NCBI GenBank assembly: GCA_046331565.1
Contig: JAXLQP010000002.1
Location: forward strand, 930,001-994,000
Origin: DASRDU01 sp046331565
GTDB lineage: Bacteria; Acidobacteriota; Blastocatellia; RBC074
DNA: 64,000 nt
Reading direction: 5' to 3'
Part shown: piece by piece, positions 44,005 through 55,252 of the stretch
Layout of the letters: every line of letters starts with the position of its first letter
Position numbering within the stretch: the first letter of the stretch is position 1
Position numbers and translations under genes: made by a program
Notes under the pieces: generated by a model
Databases searched by the model: none
The model's input: only the letters and a program-made list of their open reading frames with translations
What the model was told of the DNA's origin: nothing

Positions 44005-47000
44005 ATGATGCGCCGTCACTCCTTTCTGATCATTTCATTTTTTCTGATGCTGTGTTTCGCCCTGCTGCCCGCCAGAGCGCAAAACAGCGAAACCCGCGCG
44101 GCACAATGGGACAGCTATGCGCCCGCGCCGGGCAGGTTCGTCCGGCAGGTGGATAAAACCACCGGCTGGTCGCTGTGGCGTCCCGCTGACTGGAACGAAA
44201 GCAAACGCGAAAACAGCCTGCTTGACCTCACGGCTCCTGATCAGCAGGCTTCGGTTTCAATCGGCGCGGACAATGTTCCCGAAGGTTACGGCATTGCCAG
44301 TTACGTCAGTTCCTTTCTGCGCCAGATTCGGCAGCAGCGCGTCAATCCTGAAACGGTGAAGGTTCGCCGCGTCTGGCCCGGCGGCATCGAAGGCCGCGAA
44401 GTGCTGCTTGATCTCGAACGCTCGCCCGGCGACGTGGTGCGCGAAACCATCTGGATGGCGCAGGCGGGGCCGCGCGTTTATCTCTTCTTTTTCTTTGCGC
44501 CCGCAGACAGACATGCTCAGCTTGAACCGCTTTTCAAACGGATGATGATGACCCTGCACATCGGCGCGGCAGGCCACTGGAACGCGGAGTTCGAACAACA
44601 TCGGGAATACTTTGCCGGGCGTGAGACGCAGCCTGACAACAGCCCCGAACTTGAAGCGGCGCAGATTGCGGCAGCGCTGCGAACGGCGCAGGAGCCAGGC
44701 CTCACTCTGACCGGGCGGCTCGCGGCGCTCGCCAGTCGCGCTCCCGACACGGTGCTTGACCTGATGACCGATCCTGATCCGCAGGTGCGTGCTTCAGCCA
44801 TCAAAGCCTTCAGCACTGTGGATGATCCGGTTGCGCCGAATGTGCTGGTCTGGGCAATGACTGACAAGGACGCTTATTGCAGCGCCGTTGCGGCTCAGGC
44901 GCTGGCGGCAAAGGTGACTGACTCAGGCCCGGTGACGATGATCTTTATCAATCGCGCGCTGCCGGTGCTGAGCGACAATCCAGGCGTGATTCTCAACCTC
45001 GCGGCGGCGCTCAGTGATGACAAGGCGCGGCAGATGGCCGATGCGCTGCTTGGCAGCGACAACAGCAGGGGGCGCATTGCCGGACTGCAACTGGCCGTGA
45101 CGCTGCCGCTCAGGGGTCTGCAACTGCCTGTGGCAAAGCTCCTGCAATCGAAGGACGAGCAGTTTCTGGCGCTGCTTGCCGAATCAGTCAGAATGAGGCC
45201 GAACAGCGTCAGCGTGCCGGAACTGCTGAAGCTGCTGAAAGCCGAAACGGAATATGGCGCGGCGCAACTGCTCGGTGAAGTCGCGCCGCCCGAAGTGGCC
45301 GCGCAACTTGATCAGCACGTCAAAGAGATTGACGCAAGGCTGGAAAAGATCGCGCCGCAATTCAAAGTCACCGCCCTGGCCGGAAAGCCTGTGCAGAAGG
45401 CCGAGAAAAACAAGGCCGGGGATTCCGGCCCACCTGCGCCACCGCCGCCCGCCCCTGAAAATCCTGAAGTCAGCAAACTGGCCGAAGCGCGTGGCGCGCT
45501 TGTCACTGCTGCCGACAAGATCAGATTCCGCGACCGTTACGCCAGAGCAAAGAATGACGCTGATCGCGCGGCCATTTACCAGGAAGCGCGCAATCACACG
45601 GCCCTGTCAGCCTGGGCCGCAGTGGCGCTGCGTTCGCCCGCAACTGCTACGGCGCTGCCTGATGCGGCGAAACTCGCTGAAAAATTCAATGATGCGCCGA
45701 CGACCGGCGAAACGCTCTTTCCGCAGGATGCCACGCTCTACCTGATGGCGCCGAATTTCGAGCAGACGCTGGCGCGACTTGATGCCGCGTTGTCAGGCGT
45801 GCAGATGGAAACGGTGCGCGACCAGATGACCTTCGCGCTGCTGCTGAAAATGATGAAGGCCGGACTTGCAAACAGCCTCAGCGCGGACACGACGGCGAGC
45901 GTCAGCGCCGCGCTCGGCCTTGATCTGAAAGCGCCGGTCGCAGTGGCGCAATGGAACGATGCGCAGCAGACCACGCACAGCGCCGTGCTGGCGCGCGTGA
46001 CTGATCGCGCCCGCTTCGAGCGGATGCTGTGGCTCTATCAAAAACAGTTCGGCGGTCTCGGTTCATTTGCCGTAGTCTCGTCGGCACTGACCCGCTTTGC
46101 CGGAATTCTTCCGGCGGCAGCTCCGCTTTTTATGGCCGCCGCCTTCAGCGATCCTGAAGGCTTTCCCGCCCGCAGCATTGTCGGACGTCCCGGCATCGCC
46201 ACCATTTCATTTCGCCAGGAACGGCTCGGCAGCCTGCCCGTGACGGTGATTGAAAAGCTGACTGTCACCTCAAAGCAGACCATCGAACGCGAACAAATCT
46301 GTCTGGCCTGGCTCGGCTCAACCGCTGTGCTGACGCCGTCACGCGAAGCCCTGGCTGATCTGCTCGGCAATGCCGCCACGCGCCCGACCATCGCGCAAAG
46401 CGCAGGCCTCGCTCAGGCCCGCGCCACCAGCGGCGAAATCATTTTCTTCAGCCACCTCGACCGGCTCTTTCAGACCGTGATTCCGAAACGGGTCAAACCC
46501 GAAGACGGTTTGATTGATTCGCTCTCTTCAGCCCTCGGTCATGAAAGCGGCACGCTGCGCGTCACGCCGACCACGTGGGAAACGGTCTTTCACCTGACTT
46601 TGCAGAATAACGACTGGCTGAAAAGTTTCAGGACGTTCAGCGTCAGAGAACTGACCGCGCCGCAAAAGCTGCTGCCGCACACAACCGTGCTGTATGCCGG
46701 AGCCATCATTGATCCGCCAATGCTGCTGAAAGCAATCAGGGCAGCCGGGACAATATCAGCGAAGAAAGAAGCCAAAGACCCTGAGCAGGAAAAGAAAGCC
46801 AGGCAGCTTGATGACGAAATTGAAAAGCTGCTGCTGCCGAACCTGCACGGCGAAGCCGCCTTTGCGCTGCTCAATCTGGCTCCGACGCTCAAAAGCAATT
46901 TCGACAAGCCGCCCGCGCTGGCTCTCGCGCTCAGACTCAAAAACAATGAACCGGCCCGGCTCTTTCGCAGCGGCAAACTTTTCGCAGGCGCAAGCCCGGC

Positions 47001-49710
47001 GCCGGAAAAGACCGCGCTCGGTTCGCCGGTCGCCTCTTTTGAACTGAGCGGCGACAAATTCTTTTTCACGATTACCGACGATTACCTGATTCTTGCCGAA
47101 AGCGCCGAAACGCTGAAGCTGTTTGAGGACAGGGAAAAGTTCGCTGCCACCCGCGATTACCTGCGCTCGACTGAAGCGCTGCCTGACAACCTGGCGTTCT
47201 TTACGACATACAGCCTCGATGCCGCATTCAATGAAGCGCGCCAGCTTGCCGGTAATGACGAAAACGCGCAGAGCATCATCAGCGTGGTCAGCGCGGTCGT
47301 GCACGCCTTTCACAGTCAGCGCGCCTTTATCGCGGCCAGTCCCGCCGCCGATGGCAAGGTCGCGCTTGAAGGTCGCCTCGCTGTTTCGTTCGACCGCGAA
47401 GGCCGTTACGCCGTCGGCAACATCAGCCCGCGTGATGATGAATTCAATGTCGCCAACGCGCTGATTGTGCCGAAGGGCCTGAACATCGTGCATTCAACCC
47501 GCCTTGAATCAATGAAGCTGCGCGTCACCGCCCGGCAGCCCGGCATCATCGCCCGCGTGCGCGATGACGTGAGCAAGTTTTCGTGGCAGCGGATTGACGG
47601 CAGCGAAGCTGAAAATTCGCTGGCCTTCACCACCACTGCGCGCCGCATTCCCGATCAGTTGACAATCAGGCTTCCCGTTACTGAACCGGAATTTCAGCTT
47701 TATCTGAAATCAACCGCGCGCATCAACACTGCCGCGCCTGAAATCATTCGCCTCGCCCATGAAATTGCCGGTGACGACAGGGACGGGCGCAGCGTGGCGC
47801 GCAAGCTTGGCGAATGGACGCACAACAATCTGAAATGGAAGAAAGTCGAAAGCAGCACCGTCGAAACGCTCGCTTCACGCGAGGCCGATTGCCTGGAGCA
47901 TGCTGAATTGTATGTTGCGCTGGCCCGCTCGCTTGGTTTGCCGGCGCGCGTTGTGACCGGCGCGGCTTACGGCGACGGTTCATTCGGCGCGCATGCCTGG
48001 GTTGAAATTTATCTGGGGCAGTGGGTCGAGGTTGATCCGACCTGGGGACTGATGGATTACGTTGACGCGACGCACCTGCGCTTTGCCGATGATGCTTTCG
48101 TCAGTTACGCGATGCTCAATCAGCTTGAGCTGGAAATTCTGGACACGCGTTCGACGATTGCCGATTTTCAGCGCGATCCGGTGCGGCTGATCAAAGAGTT
48201 CGCCGCTGAAAGTTCGGCTGATGCGCGCGAACTGGTCTTTGACCTGTCGCTCGCGGCTGACGCGGCGCTTGGCGCAGGCGCGCTGGCAAAGCTCAATGAA
48301 AAGCAGCGCGCCGCCATCATCAATGCCTTCGACCGCATAATCGGCACAGTCACCAGCGAATGGGTCAATGACTGGGCGCATAACCCGCGCATTCTGTCGC
48401 GCGAAACCGGGCCGGATCGCGCCACGATTCTCGCGCTTTTTGGTCAGGGACTGCTGCGTTTCACGATGGTGGCGCGCAACGGCGCGTGGTACGTCACCGA
48501 AATTGAAAACGTTGATGAAGCCACACGCATCCTCAGCGAACCATTGCGCGGCACGCTCAATCCTGAAACCGACCGCGCCCGCATTGAAAACCTGGCTCCC
48601 GAACAGGCGCTGCCGCAGCTTGAAGAGTTGATCAAAAAGGAAGGCGAAAGCGCGCCTTTACTTCTGCTCAAATCAAGGCTGCTGCATACGAAACAGATCA
48701 CTGAAATGCTGCTCGCCAGAACTTCGGCTGAAACGGAAAACAAAAATCAGACAGACCAGAAAGAAACGCCGTCAAAAGCGGTTCAGGCTGACAGCGAATC
48801 AACGACCCTGCTGAAACAGATCACCACGCGCTTTCCCGATTTCGCTCCCGCCTGGTATGCGCTCGCGGCAAACTATCCGGCCTGGCAGGACGACCGCGAA
48901 AAGGCCATCGAACCGCTGCAACGGTACGTCCGGCTGATGCCGTCAGACCCGCGCCCCTGGCAGACGCTGGCTGCTGTCTTCGATCATCAGAATCGCCTCG
49001 CGGAAGCCGAAAGCGCCTTCCGCGAGGCGATTGCCCGCGACCGCGAAAATCACGAACGCTACGTCACACTCGCGGCTTTTCATTTCGATCATCAGCAGAC
49101 GGCAAAGGCGCGGGCTGTTCTCACTGAAGCCCTGGGCATCAGTTCGTCAGCCGATCTGGTCTTTGACGACTTCGGTTCGCAGGTCAGACTTTTCAGCGAG
49201 GAAAAACCGGACAAGGAACGCAGCCGCCGCCTGGAAGAACTGCTGACCGGCTTTCCGAAGGAACTGTCGGGCAGCCGGGCCGGTTTGCACTGGCTGGCAA
49301 CGGCGCAGGAATATCAGGGCAGTAATGACGCCGCCATCAAAAGCGTGCAGCGCGCCATCGCCATCAAACCCGAAGCCGATGATTACACCAGAATTTCCGG
49401 CCTGCACCGCACCGCGCAGCGTTATCAGCAGGCGCTGGCCGCTGCCGACCGGGCGCTGAAACTGAATGCCGAATCTGCTGGCGCGCACTTTGAACGCGCC
49501 TGTGCGCTGGCCCGCCTCAACCGGAAAAAAGAGGCCCTCGCCGCGCTCAAAAAAGCTGTTGAGCTGGACGAAGATTATCTGTCCGGGCTGGATGATGAAG
49601 ACCTGAAATCGCTGGCCGACCTGCCGGAATTCAAGGCATTGCTGCCCAAAGACGAGCCTGCCGAAAAACCGGCGGCCCGGCCCGACAAACCTGTCCCGCC
49701 GAAGCGGTGA
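44005..49710 (+). CDS. very large exported HEAT-like/transglutaminase/TPR protein
   Basis: A 1901-residue exported protein. The signal peptide (FLIISFFLMLCFALLPARA) is followed by an N-terminal beta-domain (about 40-200), HEAT-like helical repeats (about 220-470), a Pro/Lys linker (about 480), and a long DUF3352-like region (about 550-1170). A transglutaminase-like domain holds the triad Cys1296 (READCLEHAEL), His1330 (GAHAWVEIY) and Asp1344 (VEVDPTWG), all intact. C-terminal TPRs (about 1580-1880) and a Pro/Lys tail follow. Start: ATG ATG at 44005 with AGAGG 9 nt upstream. It could crosslink or hydrolyse cell-surface proteins, or act as a processing scaffold (inference). Single reading frame, no breaks seen. 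Confidence 0.82.
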   Translation: MMRRHSFLIISFFLMLCFALLPARAQNSETRAAQWDSYAPAPGRFVRQVDKTTGWSLWRPADWNESKRENSLLDLTAPDQQASVSIGADNVPEGYGIASYVSSFLRQIRQQRVNPETVKVRRVWPGGIEGREVLLDLERSPGDVVRETIWMAQAGPRVYLFFFFAPADRHAQLEPLFKRMMMTLHIGAAGHWNAEFEQHREYFAGRETQPDNSPELEAAQIAAALRTAQEPGLTLTGRLAALASRAPDTVLDLMTDPDPQVRASAIKAFSTVDDPVAPNVLVWAMTDKDAYCSAVAAQALAAKVTDSGPVTMIFINRALPVLSDNPGVILNLAAALSDDKARQMADALLGSDNSRGRIAGLQLAVTLPLRGLQLPVAKLLQSKDEQFLALLAESVRMRPNSVSVPELLKLLKAETEYGAAQLLGEVAPPEVAAQLDQHVKEIDARLEKIAPQFKVTALAGKPVQKAEKNKAGDSGPPAPPPPAPENPEVSKLAEARGALVTAADKIRFRDRYARAKNDADRAAIYQEARNHTALSAWAAVALRSPATATALPDAAKLAEKFNDAPTTGETLFPQDATLYLMAPNFEQTLARLDAALSGVQMETVRDQMTFALLLKMMKAGLANSLSADTTASVSAALGLDLKAPVAVAQWNDAQQTTHSAVLARVTDRARFERMLWLYQKQFGGLGSFAVVSSALTRFAGILPAAAPLFMAAAFSDPEGFPARSIVGRPGIATISFRQERLGSLPVTVIEKLTVTSKQTIEREQICLAWLGSTAVLTPSREALADLLGNAATRPTIAQSAGLAQARATSGEIIFFSHLDRLFQTVIPKRVKPEDGLIDSLSSALGHESGTLRVTPTTWETVFHLTLQNNDWLKSFRTFSVRELTAPQKLLPHTTVLYAGAIIDPPMLLKAIRAAGTISAKKEAKDPEQEKKARQLDDEIEKLLLPNLHGEAAFALLNLAPTLKSNFDKPPALALALRLKNNEPARLFRSGKLFAGASPAPEKTALGSPVASFELSGDKFFFTITDDYLILAESAETLKLFEDREKFAATRDYLRSTEALPDNLAFFTTYSLDAAFNEARQLAGNDENAQSIISVVSAVVHAFHSQRAFIAASPAADGKVALEGRLAVSFDREGRYAVGNISPRDDEFNVANALIVPKGLNIVHSTRLESMKLRVTARQPGIIARVRDDVSKFSWQRIDGSEAENSLAFTTTARRIPDQLTIRLPVTEPEFQLYLKSTARINTAAPEIIRLAHEIAGDDRDGRSVARKLGEWTHNNLKWKKVESSTVETLASREADCLEHAELYVALARSLGLPARVVTGAAYGDGSFGAHAWVEIYLGQWVEVDPTWGLMDYVDATHLRFADDAFVSYAMLNQLELEILDTRSTIADFQRDPVRLIKEFAAESSADARELVFDLSLAADAALGAGALAKLNEKQRAAIINAFDRIIGTVTSEWVNDWAHNPRILSRETGPDRATILALFGQGLLRFTMVARNGAWYVTEIENVDEATRILSEPLRGTLNPETDRARIENLAPEQALPQLEELIKKEGESAPLLLLKSRLLHTKQITEMLLARTSAETENKNQTDQKETPSKAVQADSESTTLLKQITTRFPDFAPAWYALAANYPAWQDDREKAIEPLQRYVRLMPSDPRPWQTLAAVFDHQNRLAEAESAFREAIARDRENHERYVTLAAFHFDHQQTAKARAVLTEALGISSSADLVFDDFGSQVRLFSEEKPDKERSRRLEELLTGFPKELSGSRAGLHWLATAQEYQGSNDAAIKSVQRAIAIKPEADDYTRISGLHRTAQRYQQALAAADRALKLNAESAGAHFERACALARLNRKKEALAALKKAVELDEDYLSGLDDEDLKSLADLPEFKALLPKDEPAEKPAARPDKPVPPKR

Positions 49711-49765
49711 AAGTTGTGGTAGGATTTCCCCGACACTGACGGGAAAATTCGACGAGGTTGCGTAA

Positions 49766-50080
49766 ATGCCACAGTGGGAAGATGAACAGGACGGTGCGGT
49801 ACAAACCGAGAGCAAACAGAAGCTCCAGAAACCGCCCCTCTACAAAGTCCTGCTGCACAACGATGATTACACGACCATGGATTTCGTCATCTTCGTCCTG
49901 GTCAGCGTCTTTCATAAATCAGAGACCGACGCTTTCAGGATTATGATGGCCGTGCATCAGCAGGGCATCGGCGTGGCAGGCGTGTTCACTTACGAAATTG
50001 CTGAGGCCAAAGTTGAAAAGGTTCACAGCCTGGCGCGCGCCAGCGAATACCCGCTGCTGTGTACGATGGAAGAAGAGTGA
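49766..50080 (+). CDS. clpS: ATP-dependent Clp protease adaptor ClpS
   Basis: A 104-residue ClpS. PPLYKVLLHNDDYTTMDFVI contains the conserved NDDYT, followed by FVLVSVFHKSETDAFRIMMA and VHQQGIGVAGVFTYEIAEAK. ClpS delivers N-degron substrates to ClpA. It lies 39 bp upstream of clpA, the usual operon. Start at ATG 49766. Confidence 0.96.
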   Translation: MPQWEDEQDGAVQTESKQKLQKPPLYKVLLHNDDYTTMDFVIFVLVSVFHKSETDAFRIMMAVHQQGIGVAGVFTYEIAEAKVEKVHSLARASEYPLLCTMEEE

Positions 50081-50119
50081 CGCGCTTCAAATCTCAAATT
50101 TCAGATCGCAGTACCAGAG

Positions 50120-52420
<2,301 letters not shown>

Positions 52421-52444
52421 GGCGCAAAAGGTTCGCAAAAGCTT

Positions 52445-52560
52445 TTCACCACGAAGGGCACGAAGAACACGAAGGGAAGAAAAAGAGGGAAAAGCAGCAT
52501 TCGGGTTCAGGCTTTCCTTTTCTTTCTTCCCTTCGTGTTCTTCGTGCCCTTCGTGGTGAA
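52445..52560. repeat. nonamer-based perfect inverted repeat (CACGAAGGG type)
   Basis: Arms 52445-52482 and 52523-52560 are exact 38-bp complements (TTCACCACGAAGGGCACGAA at the outer end). The units have period 9: CACGAAGGG CACGAAGAA CACGAAGGG. Loop is 40 nt. It lies between convergent clpA and acyl-CoA dehydrogenase genes and could also terminate transcription. The same nonamer recurs at 59980. Confidence 0.92.
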
Positions 52561-52581
52561 GATTTCTTTTCGCGGCTGCAA

Positions 52582-53715
52582 TCAGAAACTTTCCGGCTCA
52601 TCCACGACCTGCTGCGCGACCTGTTCGCGGTGATAAGTCGCATCGCCGAACATAATCTCTGACGATTTGGCGCGCTTGTAATAAAGGTGCAGGTTGTGTT
52701 CCCACGTAAAGCCGATGCCGCCGTGAACCTGAATGGCGCGGTTGCCGACTTCGCGGCCCGCATCCGAGCAGTAAGACTTGGCAATCGAAACAGCCAGCTT
52801 TGCCGTCGGATCGTTTTCTGACAGCGCCCACGCCGCATAGTAAACCGCTGAACGCGAGCTTTCAGTCAGCAGCACCATGTCGGCGCATTTGTGCTGCACC
52901 GCCTGGTAAATGCCGATGGTTCTGCCGAACTGCTGCCGCGTCTTGGCGTATTCAACCGCCATCTCAAGCGACCATTGCATTCCGCCCACCATTTCAGCAC
53001 AGAGCGCAATCATCGCAATGCCCGTCGCCTGATCGAGCGCCTCTTTGGCGCGATAGCCGATTTCAAGCGCGCTCGTCACCGGCACGCTGACGCCATCGAA
53101 TTCAACCGCGTACAGCTTGCGTGTCGCATCAATGCCCGGCGTGGCCGTGACCTTCAGCCCGGCAGCCTTGCGCTCAACCGGCAGCAGCACCAGATCGTCA
53201 CCAGCCCGCGCCACGACAATGATCAGATCAGCAACATCAGCATCGGTGACAAATTCCTTGCGCCCGTTCAGCCGGTAATGTTTGCCGTCGCTGTCGGCTT
53301 TCAGCATGACCGCTTCAGGATTCCAGTCGGCAGTTTCTTCAAGCAGCGCAACGGTGGCTTTCATTTTTCCGGTAGCGATGGCTTCGAGGTAATGCGCCTT
53401 CTGCCCTTCGCTGCCCGCGCGGGCAATCAGCGCCGAAGCCCAGACCGTTGAAATAAACGGCCCCGGCAGACAGGCGCGGCCCATCTCTTCAGCGACAACC
53501 GCGAGTTCGACAATGCCCAGGTTCAGCCCGCCGAACTCTTCCGGCACAATGAGGCCCGTCCAGCCCTGATCGGCCATCGCTTCCCAGAGCTGCGCGTCAA
53601 ACGCGGTGTCAGTTCCCATCAGTGCGCGCACACGCTCAGCCGGACATTCGCGGGCAAAGAATTCACGCGCCGATTGCTGCAACAGTTGTTGAGGTTTATT
53701 GAGATCGAAGTCCAT
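52582..53715 (-). CDS. acyl-CoA dehydrogenase family protein (1)
   Basis: A 377-residue acyl-CoA dehydrogenase-fold flavoprotein. N-domain FFARECPAERVRALMG, MADQGWTGLIVPEEFGGLNL, then the C-terminal QVHGGIGFTWEHNLHLYYKR. It should oxidise an acyl-CoA thioester and pass electrons to ETF. The next gene is a second acyl-CoA dehydrogenase in the same direction; paired genes of this kind can form an alpha2beta2 enzyme (seen for steroid or branched substrates), and sequence alone does not tell which subunit carries the catalytic base. The ATG at 53715 directly abuts a heptamer repeat with no Shine-Dalgarno. Confidence 0.9.
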   Translation of the reverse strand: MDFDLNKPQQLLQQSAREFFARECPAERVRALMGTDTAFDAQLWEAMADQGWTGLIVPEEFGGLNLGIVELAVVAEEMGRACLPGPFISTVWASALIARAGSEGQKAHYLEAIATGKMKATVALLEETADWNPEAVMLKADSDGKHYRLNGRKEFVTDADVADLIIVVARAGDDLVLLPVERKAAGLKVTATPGIDATRKLYAVEFDGVSVPVTSALEIGYRAKEALDQATGIAMIALCAEMVGGMQWSLEMAVEYAKTRQQFGRTIGIYQAVQHKCADMVLLTESSRSAVYYAAWALSENDPTAKLAVSIAKSYCSDAGREVGNRAIQVHGGIGFTWEHNLHLYYKRAKSSEIMFGDATYHREQVAQQVVDEPESF

Positions 53716-53806
53716 AGTAGTCAGTAGTCCGTTGTCAGTTGTCCATTGTCAGTCATCCGTTGTCCGTATTTTTCTGCAACGGACAACGGACGACTGACGA
53801 CTGACA
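53716..53806. repeat. heptamer-based inverted repeat (TGTCCGT type)
   Basis: The left arm reads AGTCCGT TGTCAGT TGTCCAT TGTCAGT CATCCGT TGTCCGT (to 53767), the right ACGGACA ACGGACG ACTGACG ACTGACA (53779-53806), with CCGTTGTCCGT (53757-53767) pairing exactly with ACGGACAACGG (53779-53789). It fills the gap between the two acyl-CoA dehydrogenase genes and ends one base from the start codon of the first. Confidence 0.88.
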
Positions 53807-53809
53807 AAA

Positions 53810-54988
53810 TCAGTAACTCTTGGGCAGGCCAAGCACGCGCTCGGCCACGATGTTGCGCAGGATTTCGCTGGTTCCGGCTTCGATGGTGTTGGCGCGTGAA
53901 CGCAGGTAGCCGTGCGCCCAGCGGTTGTCATCGAAATCACGCAACTGTGCGACGGGGCCGAGAATCTCCATCGCCGTCTGTTGCAGGCGCTGATTCATCT
54001 CGCTCCAGTAAATTTTCAGAATCGAACCTTCCGGCCCTGGCACCTTGTATTTGCTCATCTTCGACAGCGCGCGGTTGGCGTTGTGGCGAAAGACCTGAAG
54101 CTCGATGTAAGACTGCGCCAGTTTCTGCCGCGCCACCGGATCTTTGCTGACGGTTTTGCTGCCATTGACGGTGTGCCGCGCCTGAGCGATCAGCGCATCC
54201 AGATTGCGCTTGAACATAATGTAAGTGCCCGCGCCCAGGTTGGCGCGTTCGTTCATCAGCGTCGTGATTGCCGTCTGCCAGCCCTTGTTGACTTCGCCCA
54301 GCACATTCGCCACCGGCACGCGCACGTTGCTGAAAAAGACTTCGTTGAAATCAGCTTCGCCGGTCATCTGCCGCAGCGGGCGCACTTCAACGCCGGGGCT
54401 GTGCATATCAACGAGCAGCGCCGTGATGCCCTTGTGTTTGGCTGCGTCAGGGTCAGTCCGCACCAGCAGCAGACACCAGTCAGCGTGATGCGCGTAACTC
54501 GTCCAGATTTTCTGACCGTTGACGATGAAATCATCGCCGTCGCGCACAGCCTTCGTGCCCAGCGAAGCCACATCGCTTCCGGCGTTCGGTTCAGAGAATC
54601 CCTGACACCAGATTTCCTCTGCCGAAAGAATCTTCGAGACGTAACGCTGCTTCTGCTCCTCAGTGCCAGCCGCAATGATCGTCGGCCCGATGATCGCCAG
54701 ACCGAGCGTGTTGACCAGCGGCGGCGCTTCGGCAAGCGCAAACTCTTCCTGCCAGATTGCCTGTTCGACAATGCCCGCGCCGCGCCCGCCGTACTCCTTC
54801 GGCCACGAAATGCCGGCCCAGCCGCCTTCGTAAACCTTGCGCTGCCACGCGCGCAGGTATTCAAAATGCGCCTTCTTCCCTTCCGGCGTCGAAATGTCGC
54901 CCTCAAACGGCGCAGGCACATTCGCCTGCAACCAGGCGCGCAACTCTTCGCGGAACCTTTGTTCTTCCGGTGTTGGTTTTAAGTCCAT
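53810..54988 (-). CDS. acyl-CoA dehydrogenase family protein (2)
   Basis: A 392-residue acyl-CoA dehydrogenase. QANVPAPFEGDISTPEGKKA, then GGAGISWPKEYGGRGAG-like N-domain, QGFSEPNAGSDVASLGTKAV (the EPxAGSD substrate/FAD loop), and RANTIEAGTSEILRNIVAER with the Glu that normally acts as base. Pairs with the gene downstream as a probable heteromeric enzyme. GAGGAAATCCCT precedes ATG 54988. Confidence 0.93.
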   Translation of the reverse strand: MDLKPTPEEQRFREELRAWLQANVPAPFEGDISTPEGKKAHFEYLRAWQRKVYEGGWAGISWPKEYGGRGAGIVEQAIWQEEFALAEAPPLVNTLGLAIIGPTIIAAGTEEQKQRYVSKILSAEEIWCQGFSEPNAGSDVASLGTKAVRDGDDFIVNGQKIWTSYAHHADWCLLLVRTDPDAAKHKGITALLVDMHSPGVEVRPLRQMTGEADFNEVFFSNVRVPVANVLGEVNKGWQTAITTLMNERANLGAGTYIMFKRNLDALIAQARHTVNGSKTVSKDPVARQKLAQSYIELQVFRHNANRALSKMSKYKVPGPEGSILKIYWSEMNQRLQQTAMEILGPVAQLRDFDDNRWAHGYLRSRANTIEAGTSEILRNIVAERVLGLPKSY

Positions 54989-55040
54989 AGGGATTTCCTC
55001 AACAACTTCTTTTCTTCAGCCGCGTGAACGGCGTTTGATT

Positions 55041-55187
55041 TTAGCCCGGTCTTTCAAGGCCGGGAGGCAATACCGAACGCAATTCAGTCGCGTCAGCGGC
55101 GATTGAATAGAACCATGATTTTCAACCGTCGCTGCGCGACTCAATTCTGTTTTCAAGTTTCTTCCGGGCCTTGAAAGACCCGGCTAA
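55041..55187. repeat. 147-bp imperfect long palindrome
   Basis: The outer arms (about 55041-55064 and 55163-55187) match over about 22 of 23 bases with one indel (core TCTTTCAAGGCC / GGCCTTGAAAGA). The inner arms (around 55080-55107 and 55120-55148, AATTCAGTCGCG / CGCGACTCAATT cores) pair at roughly 80-85%. The whole is a MITE-like hairpin between the second dehydrogenase and the FeS oxidoreductase. It is a different type from the heptamer repeats. No transposase nearby. Confidence 0.75.
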
Positions 55188-55252
55188 GGTCAATTGCCGC
55201 TCACGCGGCTGGAAGCTGGACATATTCTGACTTTCAGAATTCGCAGTGTCAT

